A stretch of DNA of 64,000 nt from an uncultured Paracoccaceae bacterium (GCA_947501355.1 CANMVA010000001.1:2441492-2505491); one strand, 5' to 3'. Shown: positions 40,787 to 49,978, numbered from the stretch's first letter. Notes: a model not told the origin generated them from the letters alone. Program-made: numbers and translations.

Positions 40787-42085
40787 GTGGCCATCCTTCT
40801 GTTCACCGTATTCATCGCGCTTATTCTACTACGCGTTCCGGTCAGCTTCGCGATTGGCGCCGCCGTCGTGGCAGCCTTCCTGACCTCGGATTTCTCGAAC
40901 GCGATGCAGGTCATTCCCCAGCAGATTCTGGAAGGGGTCGACAAAGCCTCCCTCACCGCTGTGCCGTTTTTCATCATGGCCGGAAACCTGATGAATGCTG
41001 CAGGCGTGACCGACCGGATCTTCAATTTCGCCAATGCGCTTGTGGGTCATTTCAAGGCCGGTCTGGCGCAGGTCAACGTGCTGTCGTCGATGATCTTCGC
41101 AGGCATATCCAGGGCGGCTGTGGCCGATTGCGCGGGCCTTGGCGCGATCGAGATCAAAGCCATGCGCGAGCGTGGCTACAAACCCGAATTCGCTGCGGCG
41201 ATCACCGTGGCCTCTGCGGTGATCGGGCCGCTGATCCCGCCCTCCATCGGCCTTGTGATCTATGCCTTTCTCGCGCAGCAAAGCATTGACCGGATGTTTC
41301 TTGCAGGCGTCGTGCCGGGTGTTCTTGTGGGCTTGGCCCTGATGCTCTGGGTCCGCGCCATCGCGGTGTTCCGCAAGTTTCCGACACAACCCCGCGCGCC
41401 GGTGCGCGAGGTCGCCCGCACCGGGCTGGACGGCTTTCTGGCCTTGCTGGCTCCGGCAATCATTCTGGGCTGCATCCTGTCCGGCTTTGTCACCGCGACC
41501 GAAGCGGGTGTTCTGGCGTGCATCTACTGTATCGGGCTGGGCCTCTGGTATCGCGAACTGACATGGACGACCTTCATCAAAGCCCTGAACGAGACCGCAA
41601 TGATGACCTCCGTCATCATGGTCATCATCGGGTTTTCCATCGCGATGGGCTGGCTTCTGGCCATTGAACAAGTCCCGCAGGGTGTCGCCGACTGGGTGTT
41701 CAGCCTGACCGAAAGCCGAGCAGTCTTCCTGGCGCTGATGATGGTCTTCGTGCTGCTGATCGGCTGTGTGGTCGAAGGCGTTCCGGCCAAACTGATCCTT
41801 GTGCCGACGCTGCTGCCGCTTGTTGATCTTTATGGCATCGACCGTGTGCATTTCGGCATCGTGCTGCAGCTTGCCTTGCTGATCGGTATCGCGACACCGC
41901 CCATGGGCATCGGGCTGTACATCGTGTCCGAAGTGGGCCGCGTGAAGTTCGACAAAGTTGCGCTGGCAACGCTTCCGCTGTTGATCCCGCTGATCGTCGT
42001 GCTGATCATGCTGGCCTATATTCCAGCGCTTTCGACCTTCCTGCCCAATCTGATCCTTGGGCCGGACACCACTCTCCTGAACTGA
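40787..42085 (+). CDS. TRAP transporter large permease (DctM), third system
   Basis: 432 residues, about twelve membrane helices. DctM motifs: LTAVPFFIMAGNLMNAAGVTDRIF, SSMIFAGISRAAVADCAGLGAIE, IPPSIGLVIYAF, VTATEAGVLACIYC and ATPPMGIGLYI. In the usual SGS loop it reads ISRAAVADC, where most DctM proteins have a small-residue SGSxxA stretch, a possible change at the substrate or ion site. The start is GTG 40787, three bases after dctQ. It forms one transporter with the two upstream genes. Confidence 0.92.
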   Translation: MAILLFTVFIALILLRVPVSFAIGAAVVAAFLTSDFSNAMQVIPQQILEGVDKASLTAVPFFIMAGNLMNAAGVTDRIFNFANALVGHFKAGLAQVNVLSSMIFAGISRAAVADCAGLGAIEIKAMRERGYKPEFAAAITVASAVIGPLIPPSIGLVIYAFLAQQSIDRMFLAGVVPGVLVGLALMLWVRAIAVFRKFPTQPRAPVREVARTGLDGFLALLAPAIILGCILSGFVTATEAGVLACIYCIGLGLWYRELTWTTFIKALNETAMMTSVIMVIIGFSIAMGWLLAIEQVPQGVADWVFSLTESRAVFLALMMVFVLLIGCVVEGVPAKLILVPTLLPLVDLYGIDRVHFGIVLQLALLIGIATPPMGIGLYIVSEVGRVKFDKVALATLPLLIPLIVVLIMLAYIPALSTFLPNLILGPDTTLLN

Positions 42086-42100
42086 TCGGAAAGGCCTCAG

Positions 42101-42775
42101 ATGTATAAAATGCGACCGCTCCCTGCCCCGGTGGAGACATCCGCGCTGGATCGCCTGTCCCGTCTGGAGACGGCCACAATCGGCCACACATACCAGTTCG
42201 GGTTTGCAGATCCGGTACTGCAATCGGTGCTGCCGGGCAAATCGGTTGTCGGCACCGCCGTCACCCTGGCGCTTCCGGGTCAGGACTCGACCCTGCTGCA
42301 CCATGTCATTGCGCAACTTCGCCCCGGGGACTTCCTTGTAATCGACCGGCTTGGCGACACCCGCCACGCCTGTTTTGGCGGTGGCGTAGCCTTGGCTAGC
42401 AAACAGCAGGGCTTTGCGGGGGCAGCGGTTGATGGCGCGCATACGGACACCTCGGAGATCGCGGAACATGACTTCGCCCTTTGGTCGCGCGGCGCGTCTC
42501 CGATCACGACCCGGCTCTACGATATCGGGGGCGGCTTCAACATTCCCGTCTGCTGCGCCGGAGCGGCCGTGCTGCCGGGATATGCAGTGCTTGCCGATGA
42601 AAGCGGCGTGCTTTTCATCGACCCGGATGATCTGGACGAGGTTCTTTCGACCGCGGAGGCAAAGACCCAACGCGGCATGGCAAACACCGAACGGCAAAAA
42701 TCCGGGGAAAAGCTGGGCGCCATCACAGGTGCCACCGCCAAGGTCGAAAAGCGCCTCGCGACTGCGGACGACTGA
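42101..42775 (+). CDS. RraA-like / HMG-aldolase-fold protein lacking the catalytic arginine
   Basis: 224 residues of the RraA-like fold, the family that includes class II 4-hydroxy-4-methyl-2-oxoglutarate (HMG/CHA) aldolase and the RNase E regulator RraA. Visible are LRPGDFLVIDRLGD and CFGGGVALASKQQGFAGAAVDGAHTD. In active aldolases the last motif reads DGAxRD. Here the arginine position is T115 while the metal aspartate D116 remains, so aldolase activity is doubtful or altered. It starts 15 bases after dctM and is probably in the same operon. It likely acts on the imported oxo-acid or is a related lyase. Confidence 0.8.
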   Translation: MYKMRPLPAPVETSALDRLSRLETATIGHTYQFGFADPVLQSVLPGKSVVGTAVTLALPGQDSTLLHHVIAQLRPGDFLVIDRLGDTRHACFGGGVALASKQQGFAGAAVDGAHTDTSEIAEHDFALWSRGASPITTRLYDIGGGFNIPVCCAGAAVLPGYAVLADESGVLFIDPDDLDEVLSTAEAKTQRGMANTERQKSGEKLGAITGATAKVEKRLATADD

Positions 42776-42885
42776 GTGATGGCGTATTCCCGTCATGGCG
42801 CGCTGCAACGTCTTGGCGACGCCCAGATTTGCAATACAGGTTTACACATTTGGATCATCACGCCTCAGCCCGTGAAGGACCGGCA

Positions 42886-44478
42886 ATGAACCACGACACA
42901 GAACACTGGCAGGTTTCCAAGACCGCGACGACGCATCCACAGGGCGTGGTCACTGCGCAGCATATTCTCGCCGCGCGGGCGGGCGCGGCGATGCTGGATC
43001 AAGGGGGCAATGCGGTGGATGCAGCCGTCGCTGCGGCCTTGGCACTTGGGGTGGTCGAGCCGTGGATGTGCGGCCTGGGCGGCAGCGGCCTGATGGTGAT
43101 CTGGAGCGCGGAAGATAAGCGCGCCGTCACGCTGGATTTTCAGGGCATGCTTGCGGGTGCCACGTCCTGCGATGACTATCCTGTGGACCCCGATCTGCCG
43201 GAGACACTCATGGGGTTCCCGACCGTCCGCAACAACGCCAATATCGAAGGCTACCGGGCGATCACGGTCCCGGGGGCGGCAGCAGGCTTTGAGCATGCCT
43301 TGCGCAAATGGGGTCGCCTGTCTTTGACAACCGTCGCGGCCCCCGCCATCGCGCTTGCGGACGGCGGGGTCGAGGCAACGTGGTTTACCACTTTGCAGGT
43401 CGCGCTGGCCAGCGCGGTTATCGCCAAGGACCCGGCCTCCAGCGGGATTTACCTGCCCCAGGGCCATCCCATCGCACCGGAAGTGGCGATGGTGCTGCCG
43501 CATCTTGCCCAGACACTGACCCGCTTTGCCGAGGGCGGTGCCGAGGCCTTTTACAAAGGTGATCTTGCGCAGGAGATCGTGGCTGATCTCAAGGCTGGCG
43601 GCTCTGCGATTTCTCTGGACGATCTGGCATCCTATGAGGTTCTGGAGGCCCCGGCCTACGCGCAAGAGCATCGTGACGCGACGGTTCATGTAATGGGAGA
43701 TGTCAGTGGCGGCACACGGCTGCATGATTTCCTGCGCCATAGCCAGACCCATATTCCCACGGCGTCGGAGCGCCCGACACCCGAAACCTGGCGGCGTTAT
43801 GCGGACGGCCTGAACGCCGCATTCCGGGCCCATAACAAGCGCATCGGGCGGATCACAGAAAAGGGCAGTTGCACCTCGCATCTGTCCACCGCTGACAGCG
43901 ATGGCAATATGGTCGCCTTGACCCATACGCTGCTCAATCGCTTCGGATCGGGCGTGACGCTGCCGCGCACGGGTCTGCTGATGAATAATGCGGTGAGCTA
44001 TTTCGATCCGCGCCCTGATTGGCCCACCTCGATGGCGCCGCACAAGCGCATCAACGCCTCGAACATGTGTCCCACCGTGGTGACCCGCAAAGGCGAGGCC
44101 GCCTTCGCCCTTGGGGCGTCGGGTGGCAATCACATCATGCCTGCAGTCGCGCAGGTCACTGCGCTGATGCTCGATTTCGGGCTTTCGCTGGAGGAGGCGA
44201 TGAACCATCCCCGGCTGGACGCATCAGATCGCGCGTCGGTGCGTGCAGACCCTTCCCTTGGGGCCGCCGTTCTTGACGCGCTGGCACAAGACCATGATCT
44301 GGAAATCGCCCAGCGCCTGGTTTTTCCAAAACTTTATGCCTGTGTCTCTGCGGTCGCGGCTGTGCCCGGCGGGTGGGCTGGCCTGAACGATCCTTCCCAA
44401 CCTTCGGGAGGCTCCAGCGGTCCGGCACCTTTCGAGGCTCGACCTGTCGCAAGCTCTTCTCAGGATGTCCGCGCATGA
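42886..44478 (+). CDS. Gamma-glutamyltransferase-family Ntn hydrolase
   Basis: 530 residues without a signal peptide, so cytoplasmic, unlike most periplasmic GGTs. The large-subunit start (HPQGVVTAQHILAARAGAAM) and GGNAVDAAVAAALALGVVEPWMCGLGGSG are standard. Self-cleavage should expose T330 in CTSHLSTADSDGNMVALT, followed by the small subunit with GASGGNHIMP near the end. The family hydrolyses or transfers gamma-glutamyl groups; some members act on other amides. The start at 42886 has AAGGA eight bases upstream. It overlaps the next gene by four bases (ATGA). Confidence 0.87.
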   Translation: MNHDTEHWQVSKTATTHPQGVVTAQHILAARAGAAMLDQGGNAVDAAVAAALALGVVEPWMCGLGGSGLMVIWSAEDKRAVTLDFQGMLAGATSCDDYPVDPDLPETLMGFPTVRNNANIEGYRAITVPGAAAGFEHALRKWGRLSLTTVAAPAIALADGGVEATWFTTLQVALASAVIAKDPASSGIYLPQGHPIAPEVAMVLPHLAQTLTRFAEGGAEAFYKGDLAQEIVADLKAGGSAISLDDLASYEVLEAPAYAQEHRDATVHVMGDVSGGTRLHDFLRHSQTHIPTASERPTPETWRRYADGLNAAFRAHNKRIGRITEKGSCTSHLSTADSDGNMVALTHTLLNRFGSGVTLPRTGLLMNNAVSYFDPRPDWPTSMAPHKRINASNMCPTVVTRKGEAAFALGASGGNHIMPAVAQVTALMLDFGLSLEEAMNHPRLDASDRASVRADPSLGAAVLDALAQDHDLEIAQRLVFPKLYACVSAVAAVPGGWAGLNDPSQPSGGSSGPAPFEARPVASSSQDVRA

Positions 44479-45404
44479 CCATCGCAGTTTCGCTTCCCAA
44501 TGCCGAAAAACTTGCCTGGTGGGTCGCGCATCTTGGGACCTTGCTGCCCGAGCATGAGGTCACACCGGCTGCCGAGATTTCGCGCCCTGACGACGTCCGC
44601 TACGCCGTCGTCTGGCAGCCGCCCACGGGACTGCTGGCCAGCTTTCCCAACCTCAAAGCGACGATCTCTATCGGCGCTGGCATCGACCACATCGCTGCCG
44701 ATCCCGACTATCCGACTGATGTTCCCGTGATCAAAACCATTGGCCCCGACATGACCCAGCGGATGCTCGAATATGTGGCACTTCATGTGCTGAGCCTGCA
44801 TCGCCAGTTGCCCGACCTGCAAACTGCACAAAAAACAGGCAAATGGTTGCAGATCGTCACCCCGACGGCCCCGAACCGGAAGGTGGGCATCCTTGGCCTT
44901 GGTCATCTGGGCCGGCAAGCAGCGGTGACCCTAAAGGGCTTGGGGTTCGACGTGGCAGGCTGGTCACGCAGCGGGAATGCCCCTGATGGTATCGAAGGGT
45001 ATGACGCCTCGCAGCTCGACGCCTTCTTTGCGCGCAACGAAATCCTCGTTTGCCTGTTGCCCCTGACCCCTGAAACCAGGGGGCTGCTGTGCGCGACGAC
45101 CTTTGCCAAGATGCCGAAGGGGGCGTGCCTTATCAACGCCGCCCGTGGCGCGCATTTGATCGAGGACGATCTGCTGGCCGCTTTGGAGACCGGGCAGATT
45201 TCGCGCGCCACACTGGATGTCTTCAACACCGAACCGCTGCCACAGGACCACCCGTTCTGGACCCATCCCAACGTGTTGATCACTCCGCATATCGCGTCCC
45301 TGATCGACCCGGTCTCGGGCGGAGAGGTCATCGCGGCCAATATCCGCACGCTGGATGCAGGCGGAACACCTGAGGCGCTGACACATGTCAGCCGCGGCTA
45401 CTGA
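44475..45404 (+). CDS. D-isomer-specific 2-hydroxyacid dehydrogenase (GhrA-like)
   Basis: 309 residues, cytoplasmic. The NAD(P)-binding motif GILGLGHLGRQAA is at about residues 140-152. The catalytic arginine is in INAARGAHLIEDDL, the glutamate in FNTEPLPQDHPFW and the histidine in ITPHIAS. The sequence is nearest to glyoxylate/hydroxypyruvate reductases. It interconverts 2-oxo and D-2-hydroxy acids. Translationally coupled to the gamma-glutamyltransferase-like gene, so they likely act in one pathway. It converges with the LysR gene, with only two bases between stops. Confidence 0.9.
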   Translation: MTIAVSLPNAEKLAWWVAHLGTLLPEHEVTPAAEISRPDDVRYAVVWQPPTGLLASFPNLKATISIGAGIDHIAADPDYPTDVPVIKTIGPDMTQRMLEYVALHVLSLHRQLPDLQTAQKTGKWLQIVTPTAPNRKVGILGLGHLGRQAAVTLKGLGFDVAGWSRSGNAPDGIEGYDASQLDAFFARNEILVCLLPLTPETRGLLCATTFAKMPKGACLINAARGAHLIEDDLLAALETGQISRATLDVFNTEPLPQDHPFWTHPNVLITPHIASLIDPVSGGEVIAANIRTLDAGGTPEALTHVSRGY

Positions 45405-45406
45405 GC

Positions 45407-46330
45407 TTACTCGCCTTCGATGTATTCGCACCAGTCCGGATTGGCTGCGCACCAGTTGCGCGCGGCGTTCGCGCTGACCCGGACAAGCTCATCGACCATC
45501 TCGCCCCTCGCCATGTTGGCATAGGCGCAACGCACCTTCAGAACCCGTGGCGTCACCTTGACCGGGATCACCTTCAACGCCCCGGAGGCCAGTTCGTCAG
45601 CGGCCACAACCGCCGGTATGGCCGCAATTCCCAGCTTGGCGTTAATCATCTTCGCGATCGTGCCGACAGCATTCGCCGTATGTCGCGGCCCGGCCTTGTA
45701 TCCTTTTCCGACCAACGCATCCGATAATGGAAAAAGCGGGGATGTGCGGGGGTAATGGATCAGCGGCATCGCCGCCAGATCACGGTCGGTATAAACCTCC
45801 TTGGACGGATCAAGCAGGTCCGCATGACACACCCAGCGGATCGCATAATTCACCGTAAACAGGTTGGACATCTGCATCTTCGGCGGCGCGTTTGACAGAA
45901 ACGCGATATCGACATCAGCCGCGTCCACATGCCTGGAGAGTTGAAAATCCGAGGCGCTGATCAGATCGCATTGCGTCCCCGGCATCTCTTGCGCAAGCTG
46001 GCGCATCATGTCGGGCACCCATGTCATCACCGACAGCGACACCGCAGCGACCCGGACCTTTTGCACCGGCGCGCCCCCCTCCTCGGCACGGCGCATCATG
46101 GTGTCGCGCAGGTCAAGCAGACGTTCCGAGTAAACCTGCATTTCATGCCCTCTTTCGGTCAGGGTGAAATGGCTCTTGCTGCGATCCACCAGCTCGGCGT
46201 TCAGATAGGTCTCCAAGGCGAAAATACGCGCTGTAACAGCGGGTTGTGTGATGTTCAGCTTATCGGCAACCCGCTGATGGGTGCCAAGCTGAGCGAGCCA
46301 GTAAAACGCTTCGACATGCTTGAGGTTCAT
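45407..46330 (-). CDS. LysR-family transcriptional regulator
   Basis: 307 residues. N-terminal HTH (MNLKHVEAFYWLAQLGTHQRVADKLNITQPAVTARIFALE), linker helix, and a C-terminal periplasmic-binding-like effector domain from about residue 90. It is divergent from the HpcH/HpaI aldolase-dctQMP operon with a 105-base spacer, the classic LysR arrangement. It likely activates that operon in response to its substrate, and may also affect the 39-45 kb genes. The ligand is unknown. Confidence 0.92.
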   Translation of the reverse strand: MNLKHVEAFYWLAQLGTHQRVADKLNITQPAVTARIFALETYLNAELVDRSKSHFTLTERGHEMQVYSERLLDLRDTMMRRAEEGGAPVQKVRVAAVSLSVMTWVPDMMRQLAQEMPGTQCDLISASDFQLSRHVDAADVDIAFLSNAPPKMQMSNLFTVNYAIRWVCHADLLDPSKEVYTDRDLAAMPLIHYPRTSPLFPLSDALVGKGYKAGPRHTANAVGTIAKMINAKLGIAAIPAVVAADELASGALKVIPVKVTPRVLKVRCAYANMARGEMVDELVRVSANAARNWCAANPDWCEYIEGE

Positions 46331-46365
46331 AGGCCGATGTTACGGTAATCGTCTGCACTTCAAAA

Positions 46366-46394
46366 GAAATTCTTATGTAACACAAAAAAATTTC
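46366..46394. promoter_or_regulatory. Inverted repeat in the LysR-aldolase spacer
   Basis: GAAATT (46366-46371) and AATTTC (46389-46394) face each other across 17 bases, in an AT-rich patch between the divergent lysR and aldolase genes. LysR proteins usually bind a T-N11-A palindrome; this spacing is wider, so the call is weak. Confidence 0.3.
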
Positions 46395-46435
46395 GATTTT
46401 GCCAAACCTGACCCCTTCCCACCAAGATCACAGCT

Positions 46436-47200
46436 ATGGAAACACCCCAAAACCTGCGCCAGCGCCTAGCGCGCGGACAGACCCTTTCGGCCAGCTGGCT
46501 GTTTCTGGGCAGTCCGGTGACAACAGAAATCCTGTCTGCAGCCGGGTTCGATCTGCTGCTTTTGGACCGCGAACACGCGCCTGGCGGGCTTGATACGCTC
46601 TATCATCAATTGCGTGCGGCGGATGTGCCCGTCGTCGTGCGGCTCGACAGCCCGGACCCGTCGCAAATCAAACTAGCCCTCGATGCGGGCGCTCAGGGCG
46701 TGGCAATTTCCAACCTCTCCTCGGGCGATCAGGCCCGCGCTCTGATCGCGGCAACGCGCTATGTCCCGGACGGCACGCGGGGCATTCAACGGCTCAGCAG
46801 GGCCGCACGCTATGGCACCGATTGGGCGGCCTACCGCGCCACGACCGGGGCCGCCCCGTTAACCATTGCCGTGATCGAAACCATCGCGGGTCTTGAAAAC
46901 CTCGACGACATTCTTTGCGTCGAGGGGCTGGATGTCATCTTCATTGGCGCCGTCGATCTTGCGGCGGGGCTGGGCCATCTCAACGAAATGAACCACCCGG
47001 AGGTGAAAGCCGCCATCGCGCGGATTGAGACCAGCACCATCGCGGCGGGCAAGACCCTTGGCGGCTTGGCCAATGCCCCGCAGGACGCCGCCGCCAAGAC
47101 CGCGCGTGGATATCAGTTGCTCAGCTTCGGAAGCGACGCTTTGTTTCTGCGCGACGGGGCGCTGAGTGCCGCCCAACACGCGAAGGACGCCCTGTCATGA
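46436..47200 (+). CDS. HpcH/HpaI-family aldolase/citrate lyase-like enzyme
   Basis: 254 residues, cytoplasmic, class II metal-dependent aldolase of the HpcH/HpaI type. The catalytic histidine is H47 in LLLDREHAPG. Other landmarks are PVVVRLDSPDP (arginine), IAVIETIAGLENLDDI (metal glutamate) and IFIGAVDLAAGLG (metal aspartate). Such enzymes cleave 4-hydroxy-2-oxo acids to pyruvate or a related oxo-acid plus an aldehyde. It is first in an operon with dctQ (ATGA overlap), dctM and dctP, so it probably cleaves the compound imported by that TRAP system or a product of it. Confidence 0.9.
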   Translation: METPQNLRQRLARGQTLSASWLFLGSPVTTEILSAAGFDLLLLDREHAPGGLDTLYHQLRAADVPVVVRLDSPDPSQIKLALDAGAQGVAISNLSSGDQARALIAATRYVPDGTRGIQRLSRAARYGTDWAAYRATTGAAPLTIAVIETIAGLENLDDILCVEGLDVIFIGAVDLAAGLGHLNEMNHPEVKAAIARIETSTIAAGKTLGGLANAPQDAAAKTARGYQLLSFGSDALFLRDGALSAAQHAKDALS

Positions 47201-47664
47201 CGCTACGCCGCCTGCTCAAAGAGCCTGACCTGCTGATCTCGATGACCTTTCTGCTGGGCTTTTTCATTATCTGCTCGCTGCAGGTCGTCGTCCGCTTCGT
47301 GCTAACCGTGCCGCTGTCCTGGACCGAAGAACTGGTCGCGGCGCTGGTGATCTGGATGACTTTCTTTGGGGTGATTGCGGTTGAACGGAAACGCTCGCAA
47401 ATCCGCGTCGAGCTGCTGGAGGACCTGCTGCCGCCCAAGCCTCTTGCGATCCTCTACACGCTGTTCGATATCGCCATTCTGGCCTGCCTCATCGCCATTG
47501 TGATCGGCGGCTGGCACACCATCGCCGAGACCGGCTACCAGCGCACGCCCGCCCTTGGCATCCCGATCAACACCTTGATTGCCATCGTCCCGCTGGCCTC
47601 CATCGTGCTGTGCGCAATGGTCATCCGCAACGCATGGCTCCGCGTGAAAGAGGCGTGGACATGA
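47197..47664 (+). CDS. TRAP transporter small permease (DctQ), fourth system
   Basis: 155-residue inner-membrane protein of standard DctQ length. Four helices: LISMTFLLGFFIICSLQVVVRFVL, WTEELVAALVIWMTFFGVIAV, LAILYTLFDIAILACLIAIVIGGW and TLIAIVPLASIVLCAMVI. The WTEELVAALVIWMTFFG motif and the ERKRSQIRVELLED loop are diagnostic. Overlaps the aldolase gene and the dctM gene by four bases on each side. Confidence 0.92.
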   Translation: MTLRRLLKEPDLLISMTFLLGFFIICSLQVVVRFVLTVPLSWTEELVAALVIWMTFFGVIAVERKRSQIRVELLEDLLPPKPLAILYTLFDIAILACLIAIVIGGWHTIAETGYQRTPALGIPINTLIAIVPLASIVLCAMVIRNAWLRVKEAWT

Positions 47665-48953
47665 CCGCTGATCCGTTCACCGTCACGCTGATTGTCGCCT
47701 CCATCATTTTTATCATCATGGGGTTTCCCATCGCCTATGCGATGATCCTGTGCTCGATGATCTATATCGTTTTCAATGACTTGCCCTTATCGCTTCTGGT
47801 GCATGAGCTGGGTCTGTCGCTCAACTCCTTCACCATGATCGCGATCCCGCTTTTCATGTTCGCGGGCAAGCTGATGACGGCCTCGGGCATCTCGGACCGC
47901 ATCTTTGATTTCACCGGAAATCTGGTCGGGCGCATTCCCGGTGGGCTGGGGCATGTCAACGTCACCTCCAGCCTCGTTTTTGCCGGGATGTCCGGCTCGA
48001 CGCTCGCCGATGTGGCGGGGCTGGGAGAGATCGAATACAAGGCCATGACCCGAAAGGGCTATGATCCCGATTTCACCATCGGCGTCACGCTCTCGTCCGC
48101 TGCTATCGGCCCCATTCTGCCTCCGTCCCTGCCCATGGTGCTTTACGGGGTCGCCGCCGGCACCTCCATTTCAGGGCTGTTTCTGGGCGGCATCCTTCCG
48201 GGTCTGCTGATTGCCTTCAGCCTGATGGTTTACGTTTTCTTCGTGGGTCTCGCGCGGGGGTACCGCGTTGATGTCTGGGCCGGATGGCGGGCGCTTTGGG
48301 TCTCGTTTCTGCGCGCCGCACCGCCGCTTTTTACCCCCTTCATCATCGTGGGCGGCATGGCCATGGGCTGGTTCTCCCCGACCGAGGCCGCGACTGTCGC
48401 CGTCCTCTGGGCGCTTTTCATTTCAGCGATTGTCTACCGCACCCTGACGGCCCCTGCTTTTGTCGAGGTGCTTTACGACGTCGCCCTGTCGTCGTCGCGT
48501 CTGCTGTTCATCGTGGCGACAGCATTCCTGTTCGGCTGGGTGTCGACCTTCGGCGAGGTGCCGCAAATGCTAGCCGCCGCAATCGAAGGCAACATTACCT
48601 CGCCGGTGGTGTTCCTGCTGGTGTGCATCGTGGTCAACCTGATCCTCGGCGCGGTGCTGGAAAACGCGATCCCGCTGCTGATCCTCGCCCCCATGCTCGC
48701 GCCCATCGCCGAGGCGACCTATGGCCTCGACCCGATCCATTTCGGCGTCGTCATGGTCTTCAACATCATGATCGGCCAATTCACCCCACCCATCGGCCTG
48801 TCGCTTTTCGTCATGCGCGACATCACCGGCTTTTCGCTGGGACGTGTCTTCATGGCGGTGCTGCCGTTTCTTGGCCCTCTCATCATTTCGCTGCTCATCA
48901 TGGCCTTCGTGCCATCCATCGTGACCGCAATTCCGCGTGCTGCGGGCTTTTAA
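47661..48953 (+). CDS. TRAP transporter large permease (DctM), fourth system
   Basis: 430 residues, about twelve helices. DctM landmarks: FTMIAIPLFMFAGKLMTASGISDRIF, SSLVFAGMSGSTLADVAGLGEIE, ILPPSLPMVLYGVAAG, WFSPTEAATVAVLWALF and FTPPIGLSLFV. The start at 47661 overlaps dctQ. The final gene of the transporter, dctP, follows 23 bases later. Regulated with the aldolase, probably by the LysR protein. Confidence 0.93.
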   Translation: MTADPFTVTLIVASIIFIIMGFPIAYAMILCSMIYIVFNDLPLSLLVHELGLSLNSFTMIAIPLFMFAGKLMTASGISDRIFDFTGNLVGRIPGGLGHVNVTSSLVFAGMSGSTLADVAGLGEIEYKAMTRKGYDPDFTIGVTLSSAAIGPILPPSLPMVLYGVAAGTSISGLFLGGILPGLLIAFSLMVYVFFVGLARGYRVDVWAGWRALWVSFLRAAPPLFTPFIIVGGMAMGWFSPTEAATVAVLWALFISAIVYRTLTAPAFVEVLYDVALSSSRLLFIVATAFLFGWVSTFGEVPQMLAAAIEGNITSPVVFLLVCIVVNLILGAVLENAIPLLILAPMLAPIAEATYGLDPIHFGVVMVFNIMIGQFTPPIGLSLFVMRDITGFSLGRVFMAVLPFLGPLIISLLIMAFVPSIVTAIPRAAGF

Positions 48954-48976
48954 TCCACCAATTGGGAGAGACTATC

Positions 48977-49978
48977 ATGACTGTCACCAGACGCCTTTTT
49001 GCAGGTCTTGTCGCCGCCAGCATCGCGCTGCCCGGCCTTGCAAGTGCCGCCGATACCACCTTGCGCTTCGCCCATGTCGTGCGCGATGGAGACCCCGCGT
49101 TCATCGCGGCCGAAGCCTTTGCCGAAAAGGTGGCTGAGCTCAGCGAGGGGCGGGTCGAGGTGAAGATGTTCCCCGCCGGGCAGCTTGGCGGCAACCGCAA
49201 GCTCTTCACCCAGATCCAGTCCGGCGCGGTCGATATGACCTATACGCCCTTCAACATGCTCGCCGATATCGTGCCGGAATTCGCCACGATCACCGGCGGC
49301 TATATGTTTGAAAGCCAGGCCCATCAACGTGCGGTCCTCGACAGCCCGGACATGGGCGGCGCGTGGTCCGAGACCCTGCTTGAAAAGGGCGGTCTGCGCA
49401 TCCTGTCATCGTTCTTTTATGGCACGCGCAACGTGACTACCAAGGAAACGCCCGTCCGCAGCCCCGCCGATCTGGCCGGTCTGAAACTGCGTGCGGTGCC
49501 AAACGCGATGTCGCTGGCAACCGTCACGGGGCTGGGCGCGGCCCCGACCCCTGTCGCATGGCCGGAAACCTTCCAGGCTCTTCGTCAGGGGATTGTGGAC
49601 GGTCAGGAAAACCCGATCCCGGTGCTGCACGCCGCCAAGTTCTATGAGGTCCAGAAATACCTCATCAAAACCGGTCACCAGATGTCTGCACTGCCCTTCC
49701 TGATCCGCGAAAGCACCTGGCAAGGGATGTCCGTAGAGGATCAGGCGGCTGTCATGGAAGCCGCGCTGCACGGGCAGGCCGTCGCGGAAGAGACGATGGT
49801 GACATTCACCGAAACGCTCGAATCCGACCTGGTCGCACGGGGCATGGAGATCATTGAACTGACGGATGAAGAGATCGACGTTTTCCGGACCGCCGTGCGC
49901 GAGAAAGTCGCCGCAGATTTCGACGGCAGCGTGCTGCCCGCCGGGCTCATTGATCAAATTCACAATATGGCGCAGTGA
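48977..49978 (+). CDS. TRAP substrate-binding protein (DctP), fourth system
   Basis: 333 residues, periplasmic. Sec signal MTVTRRLFAGLVAASIALPGLASA. The mature part begins ADTTLRFAHVVRDGDPAF. The ligand-binding arginine is in GLKLRAVPN and the partner segment is FQALRQGIVDGQENPIPVLHAAKFYEVQKYL. GGGAGAG precedes the start by about seven bases. It completes the dctQMP set downstream of the HpcH aldolase. The motif QGIVDGQENP is widespread, so it does not fix the substrate. Confidence 0.93.
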   Translation: MTVTRRLFAGLVAASIALPGLASAADTTLRFAHVVRDGDPAFIAAEAFAEKVAELSEGRVEVKMFPAGQLGGNRKLFTQIQSGAVDMTYTPFNMLADIVPEFATITGGYMFESQAHQRAVLDSPDMGGAWSETLLEKGGLRILSSFFYGTRNVTTKETPVRSPADLAGLKLRAVPNAMSLATVTGLGAAPTPVAWPETFQALRQGIVDGQENPIPVLHAAKFYEVQKYLIKTGHQMSALPFLIRESTWQGMSVEDQAAVMEAALHGQAVAEETMVTFTETLESDLVARGMEIIELTDEEIDVFRTAVREKVAADFDGSVLPAGLIDQIHNMAQ

